DNA of 64,000 nucleotides from Bacteriovoracaceae bacterium (GTDB lineage Bacteria > Bdellovibrionota > Bacteriovoracia > Bacteriovoracales > Bacteriovoracaceae), in assembly GCA_029865945.1 (NCBI GenBank), contig JARXAH010000054.1, forward strand, positions 1-64,000. The letters are read 5' to 3'. Of the stretch, positions 8,779-17,405 are shown piece after piece. Below the pieces are notes generated by a model, which worked only from the letters and a program-made list of their open reading frames with translations, did no database searches and was not told the origin of the DNA. Each line of letters opens with the position of its first letter. The stretch's first letter is position 1. The position numbers were made by a program, and so were the translations under genes.

Positions 8779-8984
8779 AAAAATTTTACTCGATGAAAGA
8801 AATCCGAGGCCTGTGACTAGAGATTAGCAAATGTCAGGATACCCGGCCACAGCAAACTCTGTAAAATGACCAAACTCTATCCCTAGAGATTTTCTTTTTT
8901 TTCTTTATGAGCTATGTTGACGATCCATGTTGACCATTCCTATTTTGGTACAGGAAAATAAAAATTTTAGAGGAGAAAATTAGT

Positions 8985-9476
8985 ATGAAATTCAAAATTA
9001 TGATCGCAGCTCTTTTTACAGGAATCTGCTTTTCATCAGCATTTGCACAAAATGTTATTGTGAGCGCCAACCTTGAAGTTCAAAGTCCCGAAGTAAAAGA
9101 TATGGTCGCAACCTTAACATCCAATGGTTGGAAAATTTTAAAGTACGGATCTCCAAATGCAACTAGCTGTGCAGAAGATATTACATTTGCATATAATGAA
9201 AATAATGATTGGTTAGTAGGAATTGGCCTAGATAATAAATTCGAATTTGATGTGAATTTTAAAAATTTTTCAATCACTCAAGGCACTTCAAGTTTATTAG
9301 TTGAGGCGACGATTACAAAAGAAAGTAACCCGCTTAATCCCAATATTAATTCCATCAGCGTCACTAACAATCGGACCCTCCAAGGCTTTTCGGCTACTAG
9401 AACATTGGTTTTTTCTGAAACAGTAGTAAAATTCCTCTCATCTGAAAGCGGAAACTGCACTTACGAAATTAGATAA
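8985..9476 (+). CDS. Small exported protein, unknown function
   Basis: 163 residues with a textbook signal peptide ending SSAFAQ (cleavage near residue 22). The mature part is beta-rich with two cysteines (SCAED near the middle and NCTYEI at the end) that could pair. Start ATG at 8985 follows AGAGGAGAAAA. It stands alone, and the 206 bases upstream hold no other gene. I recognise no family. Confidence 0.7.
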   Translation: MKFKIMIAALFTGICFSSAFAQNVIVSANLEVQSPEVKDMVATLTSNGWKILKYGSPNATSCAEDITFAYNENNDWLVGIGLDNKFEFDVNFKNFSITQGTSSLLVEATITKESNPLNPNINSISVTNNRTLQGFSATRTLVFSETVVKFLSSESGNCTYEIR

Positions 9477-9505
9477 TAAAATAATAATGATTAAGATTTC
9501 GGGTT

Positions 9506-12088
9506 TCATTTTTTTAAGGCCGTTGTATAAAAAATCGTTCGATAAATAATCAAAGATATTGTGGCAAGCACCGGAGCTTGCCACAAAATTTGCCCCCACG
9601 GCACATACAAAATTCCATCGAAGGCCTCATTGGCAATCGCTTTGCCGATAATGAGTGTGGAAGGATAAGCAATCAAAAAAGATCCTCCCACCAGCAAGAG
9701 AATTTCTGCGTAAAAAACTAATTTTATTTTCTTAAGCGTAAGGCCCGACAATTGTAAATAATGAATTTCTGATTTTGCTGATTGCAAGCGCTCCCGAATT
9801 AATACACTCACCACCATGAATGCAATAAATAAACTAAAGTATCCCAGTAGACTAAGTGCTTCGATGAGTAGTTGAGAAATTTTTTGCGCCTGCTGCAAAA
9901 CACCTTCTAATCTTACGGCCGCCGTACTCGGTGCCTGAATGGCCAACTTTTCTAAAAAGCGATTTTCAGAATCCCTATCCTTCTTTTTACTGACGGTGAG
10001 ATAAGTCATGGGAGCATCATCTAAGATTCCGTGTGGGACAGTAATAAAAAAATTGGGACGCAAACTGAGCCACTTCACACTTCTAAGATTTACGACTCGC
10101 CCTTTAAGGATGACCCCTTGAATATCAAAGCTGAGCTCATCTCCCACTTTTAATCCAAGGCGCTGAGCATAACGTTTCTCTAATGAAACGGGGGCGACCT
10201 TGGTTAAATCAGAATCTACTCTCTCTGGTAGGGCGACTCCTTCAACTATTGTTTCATAAGGAGACAACTTGGGCCTGATCGTCATATTGATGGAGCGAAA
10301 GCGAAATCTTTTTTCTTCCTCTCGCTCCCTTGCACCTATCCATTTATTGGTTTTCAGCTCCTGCTCCACTTCTCGCTCCATGTTAATTCCTTTTAAGGAA
10401 ATAATTTTTCCGCGAATAAGTGGTGAAAATTCTTCAAGGGTGATATTAAAATCTTGTGCCAATTGTTTCATCATGGAAATCTGATCTGGACGTATATCAA
10501 AGATAAACATGCCAGTGTCTTTGCCACCCGTTTCTAATTCTTTAGTGAAAGAAAAATCCAAAATTTTAAGCAAAAGTAGGAGCGTCACCCCAATCGTAAA
10601 AATAGAAAAAAAAGTAAGCGTGAGATTCCTTCGATATTGAAGCGAGCGAACCGCCAGGTACCAACTAAAGGATTTACCAGAAGGCAAATTCATTTTTTGG
10701 GTGAGTTTATTTTGCCACCATTTTAAAATAAGTTGGCCTAGAACAAAAATGAATCCACTGATAAAAACAAGCGCACCCAACAAGATCGAACTTAAAATAA
10801 GTGAGCGCGACAGCCAGACGGATACAAAAAATCCAAGGGCCACACTGATCACTAAAAATAATTTTCCTTGCCACCATTTTGTTTTTTTAGTCTCATCCTC
10901 GCGATCAAAAAGACTTCCATAAAGAGAGGATCCATAAATTTGAAAAATGGCGGTGCAATAAATACTCAATTGAAAGGCCACTAAGATGAAAGAAGAACTT
11001 AAAAAACTTTTTTGTGAGATCCCAAACAAAGTCCAGGGTGACAAATAAGGGATAGGAAAAAATTGCGGAAGCAAAGATAGCGCCGTAAGCGCCGTCCAAA
11101 GTGCCATAGGCAGAATCAGCACTGTTGGCAAAGTTAAAAAGAATATAACTGAGGTGAGCCAATCTCGCCGTTTAAGACCACTCATAATCATCAGCGCCCA
11201 ATCTCGCTTTCGCAATTGCAAGTAAGACCTAACTTGATAAGCGGCACCTAAGGCACTCAAGATAAAACAAATGAAGGCAACCAATCCCAGATAATCGCTC
11301 ACACTGCGAAAGACTTGGGCATTTTGTTCGTTGGCATCTTTAGGAAAGGAAATCCGTAGAGTAGGATCTGGCAACGAAAGATCCAGATTAGCCTTTAATT
11401 TTTTCTCAAAATCTTCGTTGTATAATTTTTGAAACGAGTTCTTAAGTAAATATTGCCTTTGATAAGTAAAACTATTTCCAGCTTCTTTTAATATTTTATC
11501 AGATAAGAATTTTTTGCTTCCATAGACAACAGGAAAGAAATTTAAGAATCGATAGCTCATCGCTAAATCTTCTTCTATAAATCCGGCGACTTTAAATTTT
11601 TCCCCGAGCAAGGTTACTTCTTGTCCTTGCACCAAATGATATTTATCTTTGGCCTCGATATAAAAAAAGAGCGACCGCTCATCGTGCAGTGAGCTCCATG
11701 GTTTGGCACCAGGGGCAAATTTCATCTTTTGATAAAAAGGCATTCCCTCACTTAACCACTTCACATTGAATAATTCGGACCCCACACTTCCTATATTGGA
11801 AAGCATGACTACTTGATCTCCCGATTTTTCTACGTAAGGCGCCATCACCTCATCCATCGTTTGGGACTCACCTTCACTAAAAAGTCTTCTGGCACTTAAT
11901 TCAACATCCGCACCCAGTAAAAGCTTAGACTCACTTCGAAACCGCTCTTGAATAAGTTCGCCAAAACCAATGACTAAAAACATGGCCACGAAACTAAAAA
12001 AATTTAAAAAGAGAAGTGAGATGAGAAATTTTTTATGCCTCAAAAAATCTAAAAACAGCAACCATAAATATCTTGGAAATATTTTCAT
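9506..12088 (-). CDS. ybbP: YbbP-type ABC transporter permease (FtsX/MacB-like)
   Basis: An 860-residue inner-membrane permease with an N-terminal membrane anchor, a large periplasmic region, two blocks of membrane helices and a C-terminal FtsX domain (helices from about residue 740 on). Length and layout match YbbP, the permease partner of the YbbA ATPase. The protein lies directly after a YbbA-like ATPase gene (8-base gap) and a TesA-like esterase, the same three genes that are neighbours in E. coli. The complex probably moves a lipidic or hydrophobic molecule out of the inner membrane; the substrate is not established. Confidence 0.85.
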   Translation of the reverse strand: MKIFPRYLWLLFLDFLRHKKFLISLLFLNFFSFVAMFLVIGFGELIQERFRSESKLLLGADVELSARRLFSEGESQTMDEVMAPYVEKSGDQVVMLSNIGSVGSELFNVKWLSEGMPFYQKMKFAPGAKPWSSLHDERSLFFYIEAKDKYHLVQGQEVTLLGEKFKVAGFIEEDLAMSYRFLNFFPVVYGSKKFLSDKILKEAGNSFTYQRQYLLKNSFQKLYNEDFEKKLKANLDLSLPDPTLRISFPKDANEQNAQVFRSVSDYLGLVAFICFILSALGAAYQVRSYLQLRKRDWALMIMSGLKRRDWLTSVIFFLTLPTVLILPMALWTALTALSLLPQFFPIPYLSPWTLFGISQKSFLSSSFILVAFQLSIYCTAIFQIYGSSLYGSLFDREDETKKTKWWQGKLFLVISVALGFFVSVWLSRSLILSSILLGALVFISGFIFVLGQLILKWWQNKLTQKMNLPSGKSFSWYLAVRSLQYRRNLTLTFFSIFTIGVTLLLLLKILDFSFTKELETGGKDTGMFIFDIRPDQISMMKQLAQDFNITLEEFSPLIRGKIISLKGINMEREVEQELKTNKWIGAREREEEKRFRFRSINMTIRPKLSPYETIVEGVALPERVDSDLTKVAPVSLEKRYAQRLGLKVGDELSFDIQGVILKGRVVNLRSVKWLSLRPNFFITVPHGILDDAPMTYLTVSKKKDRDSENRFLEKLAIQAPSTAAVRLEGVLQQAQKISQLLIEALSLLGYFSLFIAFMVVSVLIRERLQSAKSEIHYLQLSGLTLKKIKLVFYAEILLLVGGSFLIAYPSTLIIGKAIANEAFDGILYVPWGQILWQAPVLATISLIIYRTIFYTTALKK

Positions 12089-12096
12089 AGGGATTT

Positions 12097-12777
12097 CTAA
12101 AGCTTAATTTTTTGTAATTGACCGCTCACTAATTCGTATTGATGTTTCGTCGATTTTGCCAAATGTCTGTCATGAGTTACTAAAATAGTCGTGATACGTT
12201 TTTTATTCACCAATGAAAAAAATAAATCCATCACTTTTTTCCCCGTGTCCCTATCTAAACTTCCACTGGGCTCATCGGCGAGTACAATTTTTGGGCCGTG
12301 GACAAGGGACCTGGCGATGGCCACCCGCTGGCACTCTCCACCGCTCAATTGGGAAGGAAAATGATTTAAGCGGTGCGATAATCCCACTTCATTTAAAATG
12401 TTGACGGACATTTCCTTGGCCTCACTCATTCCCTGAATGACTGGGGAGAGCATGACATTTTCCAGCGCCGTCATAGATGAAATTAAATAATGTCCTTGAT
12501 AAATAATTCCCATATTTTTTGCGCGAAATTCAATTAAGGAATCGCCTTTGAACGCCTTCAATTTTTGATTCATGATGGAAACGTCACCCTGATCAGGAAA
12601 ATCTAGTCCAGCGGCCAGTGTGAGAAGGGTGGATTTACCTGAACCTGATGGCCCTAAGATAGCGCAATCGTCTCCTTCGGCCAATTCCCAATTTAAATCA
12701 TTGAGGATGGAAATTTTTCCTTCTCTCTCGGAAGGCGATGCGAATGATTTAAAAACTGAATGGAATTGAATCACCAT
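12097..12777 (-). CDS. ybbA: YbbA/LolD-like ABC transporter ATPase
   Basis: A 226-residue ABC ATPase with Walker A GPSGSGKS, the Q-loop in IYQGHYLIS, signature LSGGECQRVAIAR and Walker B IVLADEPSGSLD, then the switch histidine (LVTHDR). The LADEPSGSLD version is typical of the LolD/MacB/YbbA group. It drives the YbbP-like permease encoded just downstream. The start at 12777 overlaps the esterase stop by 7 bases and has AAAAGGAAA upstream, so the operon is coupled. Confidence 0.92.
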   Translation of the reverse strand: MVIQFHSVFKSFASPSEREGKISILNDLNWELAEGDDCAILGPSGSGKSTLLTLAAGLDFPDQGDVSIMNQKLKAFKGDSLIEFRAKNMGIIYQGHYLISSMTALENVMLSPVIQGMSEAKEMSVNILNEVGLSHRLNHFPSQLSGGECQRVAIARSLVHGPKIVLADEPSGSLDRDTGKKVMDLFFSLVNKKRITTILVTHDRHLAKSTKHQYELVSGQLQKIKL

Positions 12778-13412
12778 TTTCCTTTTGTTTTAAAATAATC
12801 ATAAAAAAAATTCGCTAATTTTTCATGGCCTATTTCATTGGGATGAATGCCATCGGCAAGATTTAATTCTTTTTTTAATACGATATCTGCCAAAGGGAAG
12901 GGAATTAAGGTGAAGGGTACTTCTTTACTTAACTCACGGTAAAGGGAATTCCATTCTTGGACTTTTACGGCCCCATAATTTTTGGGAATTTTTAACTCAA
13001 CTAAGTAAATTTCCATTTCTTCTTTAGGATATTTTTTTGCATAGAGATTCATTTCTTTGAGCGTCTCAAGTAAATTTTTTTTTGTCTCTTTGGCCGCAAT
13101 GGAGCGAAGTACGTCGTTACCACCTAAGAATAAAATCATTTTGTGAAAAATTTCAGGACGCTTGGCAATCCACTTAAATCGTTCTAATCCAGTTGCGGTC
13201 GTTGATCCGCTGATGGCCGAAACTACGACCTTGCCGTCCTTTCCTTCCTTCTTCCATTTTTGTTCCAGCAAACTGGTATAAGCTTTTTCCGTGGCAACAC
13301 CGTAACCTTCGGTAATGGAATCGCCAAGAAATAAAATATTTTTGGCCGCAAAAGAAAAATTATTCTTTCCACCTATTAAGATCAATAATAAAAATAAAAG
13401 AAAAATTTTCAA
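12771..13412 (-). CDS. tesA: SGNH esterase, TesA-like, exported
   Basis: A 213-residue SGNH hydrolase of the arylesterase/thioesterase I type, predicted periplasmic. It shows block I LFLGDSITEGYG (nucleophile Ser), block III GGNDVL and block V DGIHPNEIGH with the catalytic Asp/His. The best start is a TTG at 13412: it follows AGAGGAAA and lies two bases after the stop of the upstream gene, and it yields a clean signal peptide ending FSFAAK. An ATG at 13454 would run into the upstream gene and spoil the signal. Context with ybbA-ybbP matches the tesA region of other Proteobacteria, though there tesA is divergent. Confidence 0.85.
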   Translation of the reverse strand: MKIFLLFLLLILIGGKNNFSFAAKNILFLGDSITEGYGVATEKAYTSLLEQKWKKEGKDGKVVVSAISGSTTATGLERFKWIAKRPEIFHKMILFLGGNDVLRSIAAKETKKNLLETLKEMNLYAKKYPKEEMEIYLVELKIPKNYGAVKVQEWNSLYRELSKEVPFTLIPFPLADIVLKKELNLADGIHPNEIGHEKLANFFYDYFKTKGKW

Positions 13413-13413
13413 C

Positions 13414-13794
13414 TTATTTTCCTCTGATGAACATATTTTTGGGAGTCGTTTCATTTTTGGATCCTGTATCCTTAACCGTATTCGTATTAGCACTACTGGA
13501 AGCACCCTTTTGCTGTAATCTTTCCTCTAGCTCTGTCACTCGCTTCTTTAAATCATCAATTTCTACCAAGCGGCCCTTAATAAAATCTAAGCTTTTTTCA
13601 ATATCTGTGAGGCGATTTGTCTTTGTCTCCCCTCCCCCTCCATAAACTGTTTGGCCACGGGGATCGACTGGCTTTCCTGATCCAGATTCAAGTAAACTAA
13701 TTTGAGATTTAGCTAATGTGATGGATAGAGCAAATAAAACAAAAACGAGAATTCGTTGACCAATTAACTTGGATGTTGGATTCGTGAGCTTCAT
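13414..13794 (-). CDS. Exported coiled-coil protein, unknown function
   Basis: 126 residues: a signal sequence (hydrophobic core followed by LAKSQ), a glycine-rich turn (YGGGGE) and a heptad-rich helix (residues 60-95, IEKSLDFIKGRLVEIDDLKK onwards) predicted to be a coiled coil, then a Ser/Thr/Asn tail. Start ATG at 13794 with a strong GGGAGGT. It opens the tesA-ybbA-ybbP operon. Function is unknown; it may scaffold or oligomerise in the periplasm. Confidence 0.6.
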   Translation of the reverse strand: MKLTNPTSKLIGQRILVFVLFALSITLAKSQISLLESGSGKPVDPRGQTVYGGGGETKTNRLTDIEKSLDFIKGRLVEIDDLKKRVTELEERLQQKGASSSANTNTVKDTGSKNETTPKNMFIRGK

Positions 13795-13898
13795 ATTCTA
13801 AAACCTCCCTAAAATATTAGTATGAAGAGGAATCAACCAATTTACAAACGTTACGAGATCTACAAAAATAGGTTTAAGAGTATAAGTGAGAATCTTCT

Positions 13899-14288
13899 AT
13901 GCCTATGACATTGAATATCGGATTATTTTTTTTGCGCCTCATCCCCTCTGCCATCTTGATCATCAATCATGGGTGGCCAAAATTGTTACAATATCAGTCT
14001 TTTGCTTCTACCTTTCCAGATCCCTTGGGCCTGGGAAATTCCTTTAGCCTTACGCTTGCGATCATTGCTGAAGTGCTAGCGGCATTCTTTGTCCTCATCG
14101 GATTTTTCACTCGCGTATCGGCGCTATTGGTTTTTGTTACCATGCTAGTCGCTTTTGGAATCGTGCACGGCGCGGATATATTTGAGAAGCGCGAGCTAGC
14201 CGCGTTGTATGGGCTAATTTATTTTGTTATTCTGATCGCAGGGCCGGGTGGATGGTCGTTTGACTTTAAACAAGGAAGGAAATTTTAA
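13899..14288 (+). CDS. DoxX-family membrane protein
   Basis: 129 residues with four membrane helices. It follows the DoxX pattern: an N-terminal LRLIPSAILIINHGWPKL segment (glycine-tryptophan-x-K after the first helix), a central helix with AEVLAAFFVLIGFFTR, and a final helix ending in GPGGWSFD. DoxX-type proteins are linked to redox and thiosulfate or thiol stress functions. The stop overlaps the start of a 59-residue membrane peptide in a TAATG arrangement. Confidence 0.87.
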   Translation: MPMTLNIGLFFLRLIPSAILIINHGWPKLLQYQSFASTFPDPLGLGNSFSLTLAIIAEVLAAFFVLIGFFTRVSALLVFVTMLVAFGIVHGADIFEKRELAALYGLIYFVILIAGPGGWSFDFKQGRKF

Positions 14289-14467
14289 TGAATCAAATTC
14301 CAATTCAAATTACGTCTCATGCGAACTCTCCCGCAATCTTGAAAAGCTTCTTTCAGCAAAATTTTTTCTTTTTAATTTTAAAGATCATTGCCATGATCAT
14401 TGTGCTTCCGGGAATCTTATTGCCGCTCTTATTTGTCATTCTTTTCCCTTTTAACTGGATCCTCTAA
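14288..14467 (+). CDS. 59-residue membrane peptide coupled to DoxX
   Basis: The reading frame starts with the ATG that shares its first base with the DoxX stop (TAATG) and ends with TAA at 14465-14467, giving 59 residues. The peptide is MNQIPIQITS... with one long hydrophobic segment near the C-terminus (IIAMIIVLPGILLPLLFVIL). The stop-start overlap and a single well-formed helix argue for a real gene translated by re-initiation. It meets the TatT-like gene tail to tail with a 4-base overlap. No known family. Confidence 0.55.
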   Translation: MNQIPIQITSHANSPAILKSFFQQNFFFLILKIIAMIIVLPGILLPLLFVILFPFNWIL

Positions 14468-15366
14468 AAAAAGCTGTCCATTTTTTCCATCAAACGTTTT
14501 GCCTTCTCTTTCTCCATCAAGTTTTCGGGGTAGGATTCGTAGTCAGTGCTCAACTTAGATTCAATCACGCTTTTGAGAATCTGCTCAAAAAGTTTTTTGT
14601 CTTGCTTTTTCACCGCGTAAATCTGCGCCATGAGTACTCTCGTCGCCAAGTAGTAAGGATCAACCTTGATACTGCGATTAAAAAACAACATACTTTTAAA
14701 TAAGTCCCCACCAGCATAGTCAGGTAGAGTTCCGTAGTAGGCCCCCCAATAACGGTAGAGCGCACCATGGTGATAATCGGGATCAATCGCCTCAAGTCGA
14801 ATCGCCATATCTTTGATGAGATCTTTGTATTTGAGTTGGGAATTGACACCCGCATTGAGCGCCCACTTACCCACATTGGCCAAGTACCAATACAAGTGTC
14901 CAGTACTGCGGCGATCGAGACGTGCGAGCGCAGGAGAAAATGATCCCCGCTCTTCCACCGTTTTCACAAATCCAGGACTCAACGCCAATCCGCGCTCGGC
15001 CCACTCAGTCCCCTTTTTCCAGGCCTTCATTTTATCATCAAGCTTTGACTCATGATAATCGGCCAAGGTGTAATATCCCCTCGCTAAGTAAGTCGTAATC
15101 TCAAATCGATCCACATACTTTGGATTGGCGTCATTTTCTTTTATCGAATAATAAAGGGATTCAAAACTATAAAGCGAATTAATGAGGGCCTTCCGGTTGT
15201 AGCGCTTCTTCCAGCCTTCCATCGCCTCGAGGTAAACGCCTTCCATTTCCTTAGCGGAAACTAAATGTATTTCACCAGCCGTATTCCATCCCAGCTGACG
15301 ACTTGAGCAGCTTAATACTAGTAACATTAGTGGAAAAAGAAAAAATCGATGGAATGTTAATGTCAT
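14464..15366 (-). CDS. TatT-like TRAP-associated lipoprotein
   Basis: A 300-residue lipoprotein (signal ending LVLSC, Cys20) made of helical repeats in the style of tetratricopeptide proteins. It resembles the TatT component of TRAP transporters described in Treponema: the conserved LYWYLANVGKWA and HHGALYRYWGAYYG segments and a repeated helix pattern up to residue 290. TatT forms a periplasmic trimer that passes hydrophobic ligands to a TRAP permease. No TRAP permease gene is adjacent. Start ATG at 15366 with AGGGTA. Confidence 0.65.
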   Translation of the reverse strand: MTLTFHRFFLFPLMLLVLSCSSRQLGWNTAGEIHLVSAKEMEGVYLEAMEGWKKRYNRKALINSLYSFESLYYSIKENDANPKYVDRFEITTYLARGYYTLADYHESKLDDKMKAWKKGTEWAERGLALSPGFVKTVEERGSFSPALARLDRRSTGHLYWYLANVGKWALNAGVNSQLKYKDLIKDMAIRLEAIDPDYHHGALYRYWGAYYGTLPDYAGGDLFKSMLFFNRSIKVDPYYLATRVLMAQIYAVKKQDKKLFEQILKSVIESKLSTDYESYPENLMEKEKAKRLMEKMDSFF

Positions 15367-15400
15367 TTTTACCCTATTTCTTCAGAATAACGCGTCTCAC

Positions 15401-15429
15401 TTTAACCCACAACGAAGATTTTATATAAT
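15401..15429 (+). promoter_or_regulatory. Candidate sigma-70 promoter of rpsU
   Basis: A perfect TATAAT lies at 15424-15429. A poor -35 match (TTTAAC) sits 17 bases earlier. It is placed about 75 bases before the rpsU start, a reasonable distance. Judged by consensus only. Confidence 0.35.
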
Positions 15430-15502
15430 GCGCAAAGAAGAAATGTATGTTAGATTCACAATCTTAACTACCCTTGCTATGGAGAAGGAGCGTGATTAAA
15501 TC

Positions 15503-15733
15503 ATGAGCAAGAAAAATGACAACATTAAAATCGACATCGCCGACGGGATGATGGTTGAAAGAGCTCTCAAGAAATTTAAAAGAATGTGTGACTCTTATGG
15601 AATCGTAAAAGAATACCGTAAGCGTGAAGCTTTTATTAAGCCATCTGTTCGTTTAAAAGAAAAAGAGGAAGCTGCGGAAAAACGCCGCAAGAAAACTCTT
15701 GTTAAAATGATCAAATACAGCAAAAAAGTTTAA
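15503..15733 (+). CDS. rpsU: Ribosomal protein bS21
   Basis: A 76-residue basic protein of the 30S subunit, recognisable by VERALKKFKRMCDSYGIV and the KREAFIKPSVRLKEK segment, with an arginine/lysine-rich tail. bS21 sits at the platform near the anti-Shine-Dalgarno end of 16S rRNA and helps initiation. The start ATG at 15503 follows GGAGAAGGAG. It is a single-gene unit with its own candidate promoter and a strong terminator. Confidence 0.95.
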   Translation: MSKKNDNIKIDIADGMMVERALKKFKRMCDSYGIVKEYRKREAFIKPSVRLKEKEEAAEKRRKKTLVKMIKYSKKV

Positions 15734-15751
15734 TTATTTTATTTGTTTGAA

Positions 15752-15786
15752 GGCCCCGCAAGTAATACTGTCGGGGCCATTTTGTT
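15752..15786 (+). terminator. Rho-independent terminator of rpsU
   Basis: Perfect 7-base arms GGCCCCG (15752-15758) and CGGGGCC (15772-15778) enclose a 13-base loop and are followed by ATTTTGTT. It lies 18 bases after the rpsU stop and may also stop the convergent lipoprotein gene's antisense reading. Confidence 0.85.
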
Positions 15787-15804
15787 GGATCCGTTTTATC
15801 TTTT

Positions 15805-16566
15805 TTATTCTTTCACTTTAAATTTTGTACGCCTTTTATGATGCCCTCTCATGAAACGACTAAGATGATTGTAGGTATCGCCATCAACATCCATCGCTTC
15901 TGTATCTAACTCACTGCCTTGAGCGATATCGTAACTTTCAACCCAGTAACCATCAAGCATAAGACGAGAAAAAATCGGTCCTAAATCGACGAAAACGCCA
16001 AGCCCATTTTTCCCTGCTTCAGGTGACCAATAAAATCCGGCCATCACTGTCGTACCACCTAATTGAAACGGCTGAAAGTATTTGCTTGGAGTGTTTAGTT
16101 CAGCACCTAATTTATCTATCTCAGCAATCGGAATACTTAATCCCACTGCTTTTGAGGTTGCGGTGAGAGTCAAATAAATCTTAATTTTTTTGCCGGCCCC
16201 CGCTTCAAGAATGACAACTTCATTATCGCTAATTAGAGGAAGTGGTTCACCATTTGGTAGAACTGCTTGGTAGGCCCTAAGCTTTAATAATTCTGTTAAA
16301 TTAAGTCCTACGGCCACAAAGTCTGCGCCCAATTCCAAAGTTCCTACCAATCCTTTACCTGGATAATTGACCGGAAGCTTAAGCGCTGGAAGCGAGGTGT
16401 TTCCCATACTTAATTGGGTCTTCACATCAATCCAAATTTTCTCGGTCACAGGATCAATTCTTTCTTCCAAAGTCACTTTCGTGACCTTCACACTGTTTTT
16501 CCCACAGGACATAAACGAGAGGGCGAAAAAAAGTAAAAACAAGGCCTTTTTTCCATGATAAAACAT
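15805..16566 (-). CDS. Lipoprotein, beta-rich, unknown function
   Basis: 253 residues from the ATG at 16566, chosen because AAGGAGT lies just upstream; a longer frame to 16614 adds residues in front of the signal. The signal ends FMSC (Cys20), so a lipoprotein. The body alternates short hydrophobic stretches (VGTLELGADFVAVGLNL, ITLTATSKAVGLSIP) as in a beta-sandwich, with a histidine/arginine-rich tail (HKRRTKFK). No family recognised. Divergent from the isomerase-like gene at 16718. Confidence 0.65.
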   Translation of the reverse strand: MFYHGKKALFLLFFALSFMSCGKNSVKVTKVTLEERIDPVTEKIWIDVKTQLSMGNTSLPALKLPVNYPGKGLVGTLELGADFVAVGLNLTELLKLRAYQAVLPNGEPLPLISDNEVVILEAGAGKKIKIYLTLTATSKAVGLSIPIAEIDKLGAELNTPSKYFQPFQLGGTTVMAGFYWSPEAGKNGLGVFVDLGPIFSRLMLDGYWVESYDIAQGSELDTEAMDVDGDTYNHLSRFMRGHHKRRTKFKVKE

Positions 16567-16717
16567 AGGCACTCCTTTGCAGTTTGCAAATTGTTGACTT
16601 TCGGCCATAACCACAGAAGCAAGAAATATGGCAAAAATGTTATGTAATTCTTTAACGGCTAGGAATTTTTTTTACTGATTGACATATATGTTGAATTAAA
16701 AGAGGAAAAAATTTCCC

Positions 16718-17386
16718 ATGAAGCGCTCCCCCATTTATTTTGATTATGTCTCCCCGTACTCTTATTTTGTCTTTCATAAAATAAAAAATGATAAAAAGGA
16801 AAAGCAAAATTCCAGCGCCCTAGAATTTCAATACCTGCCCATTTTGCTAAGTTCGATTTTTACTTTTTGGGGGCAAAAGGCGCCGGCCGAAATTTTGCCC
16901 AAGCGACTTTTTTTATTTCGAGATGCTCTCAGGTACGCAAAGAAAAATGAAATTCCCTTTATCGTGCCACCTGAGCATCCTTTCAATTCTCTTTTGGCCC
17001 TGCGCATGAGTACCGAGAGCGTGGCCACCTCTTGTGACGTAGATCAGTACGCAGTGATTGAAGCGCTTTGGAATTATATTTGGAGACAAGGAAAAGATCT
17101 CAATCATCATGAAAAATTAGTGGAGTTTTTATCAGGGGAAAAATTGCCTGGCCAACAATTGTTGGATGCAAGTTTTAGTGGGGCGGCCAAATCAGAAATA
17201 AAACGCAACATGGACTTGGCCACCAAACAAGGAGTCTTTGGGGTCCCTACCATCATTGAAGACGAGGAATTATTTTGGGGAAATCAGGCCTGGGAAGATT
17301 TTCTAGAATTTAAAATAAATGGAAATATTGGTTTTAACCAAAAATACTATCAACAGTTAGTTTCAAATATTAAACGTGAATCTTAA
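16718..17386 (+). CDS. HCCA isomerase / DsbA-like oxidoreductase family protein
   Basis: A 222-residue protein of the DsbA-related 2-hydroxychromene-2-carboxylate isomerase family (kappa-class GST-like fold). The start FDYVSPYSYFVFHKI matches the family's 'yfDyvSPysYl' opening, where a serine replaces the CxxC of DsbA, and the end has GVFGVPTIIEDEELFWGNQ, the cis-proline and Phe-Trp-Gly hallmark. It probably acts as a glutathione-dependent isomerase or transferase in the cytosol; the substrate is unknown. ATG at 16718 follows AGAGGAAA. The next gene begins 19 bases after its stop. Confidence 0.85.
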   Translation: MKRSPIYFDYVSPYSYFVFHKIKNDKKEKQNSSALEFQYLPILLSSIFTFWGQKAPAEILPKRLFLFRDALRYAKKNEIPFIVPPEHPFNSLLALRMSTESVATSCDVDQYAVIEALWNYIWRQGKDLNHHEKLVEFLSGEKLPGQQLLDASFSGAAKSEIKRNMDLATKQGVFGVPTIIEDEELFWGNQAWEDFLEFKINGNIGFNQKYYQQLVSNIKRES

Positions 17387-17405
17387 GGCCTCGAAGGAGT
17401 CGTCC

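Noticed and set aside
14248-14454. A plus-strand open frame across the doxX end
   Set aside because: It is in a different frame from the TAATG-coupled 59-residue gene and lacks a ribosome site and hydrophobic pattern; the coupled gene explains the sequence better.
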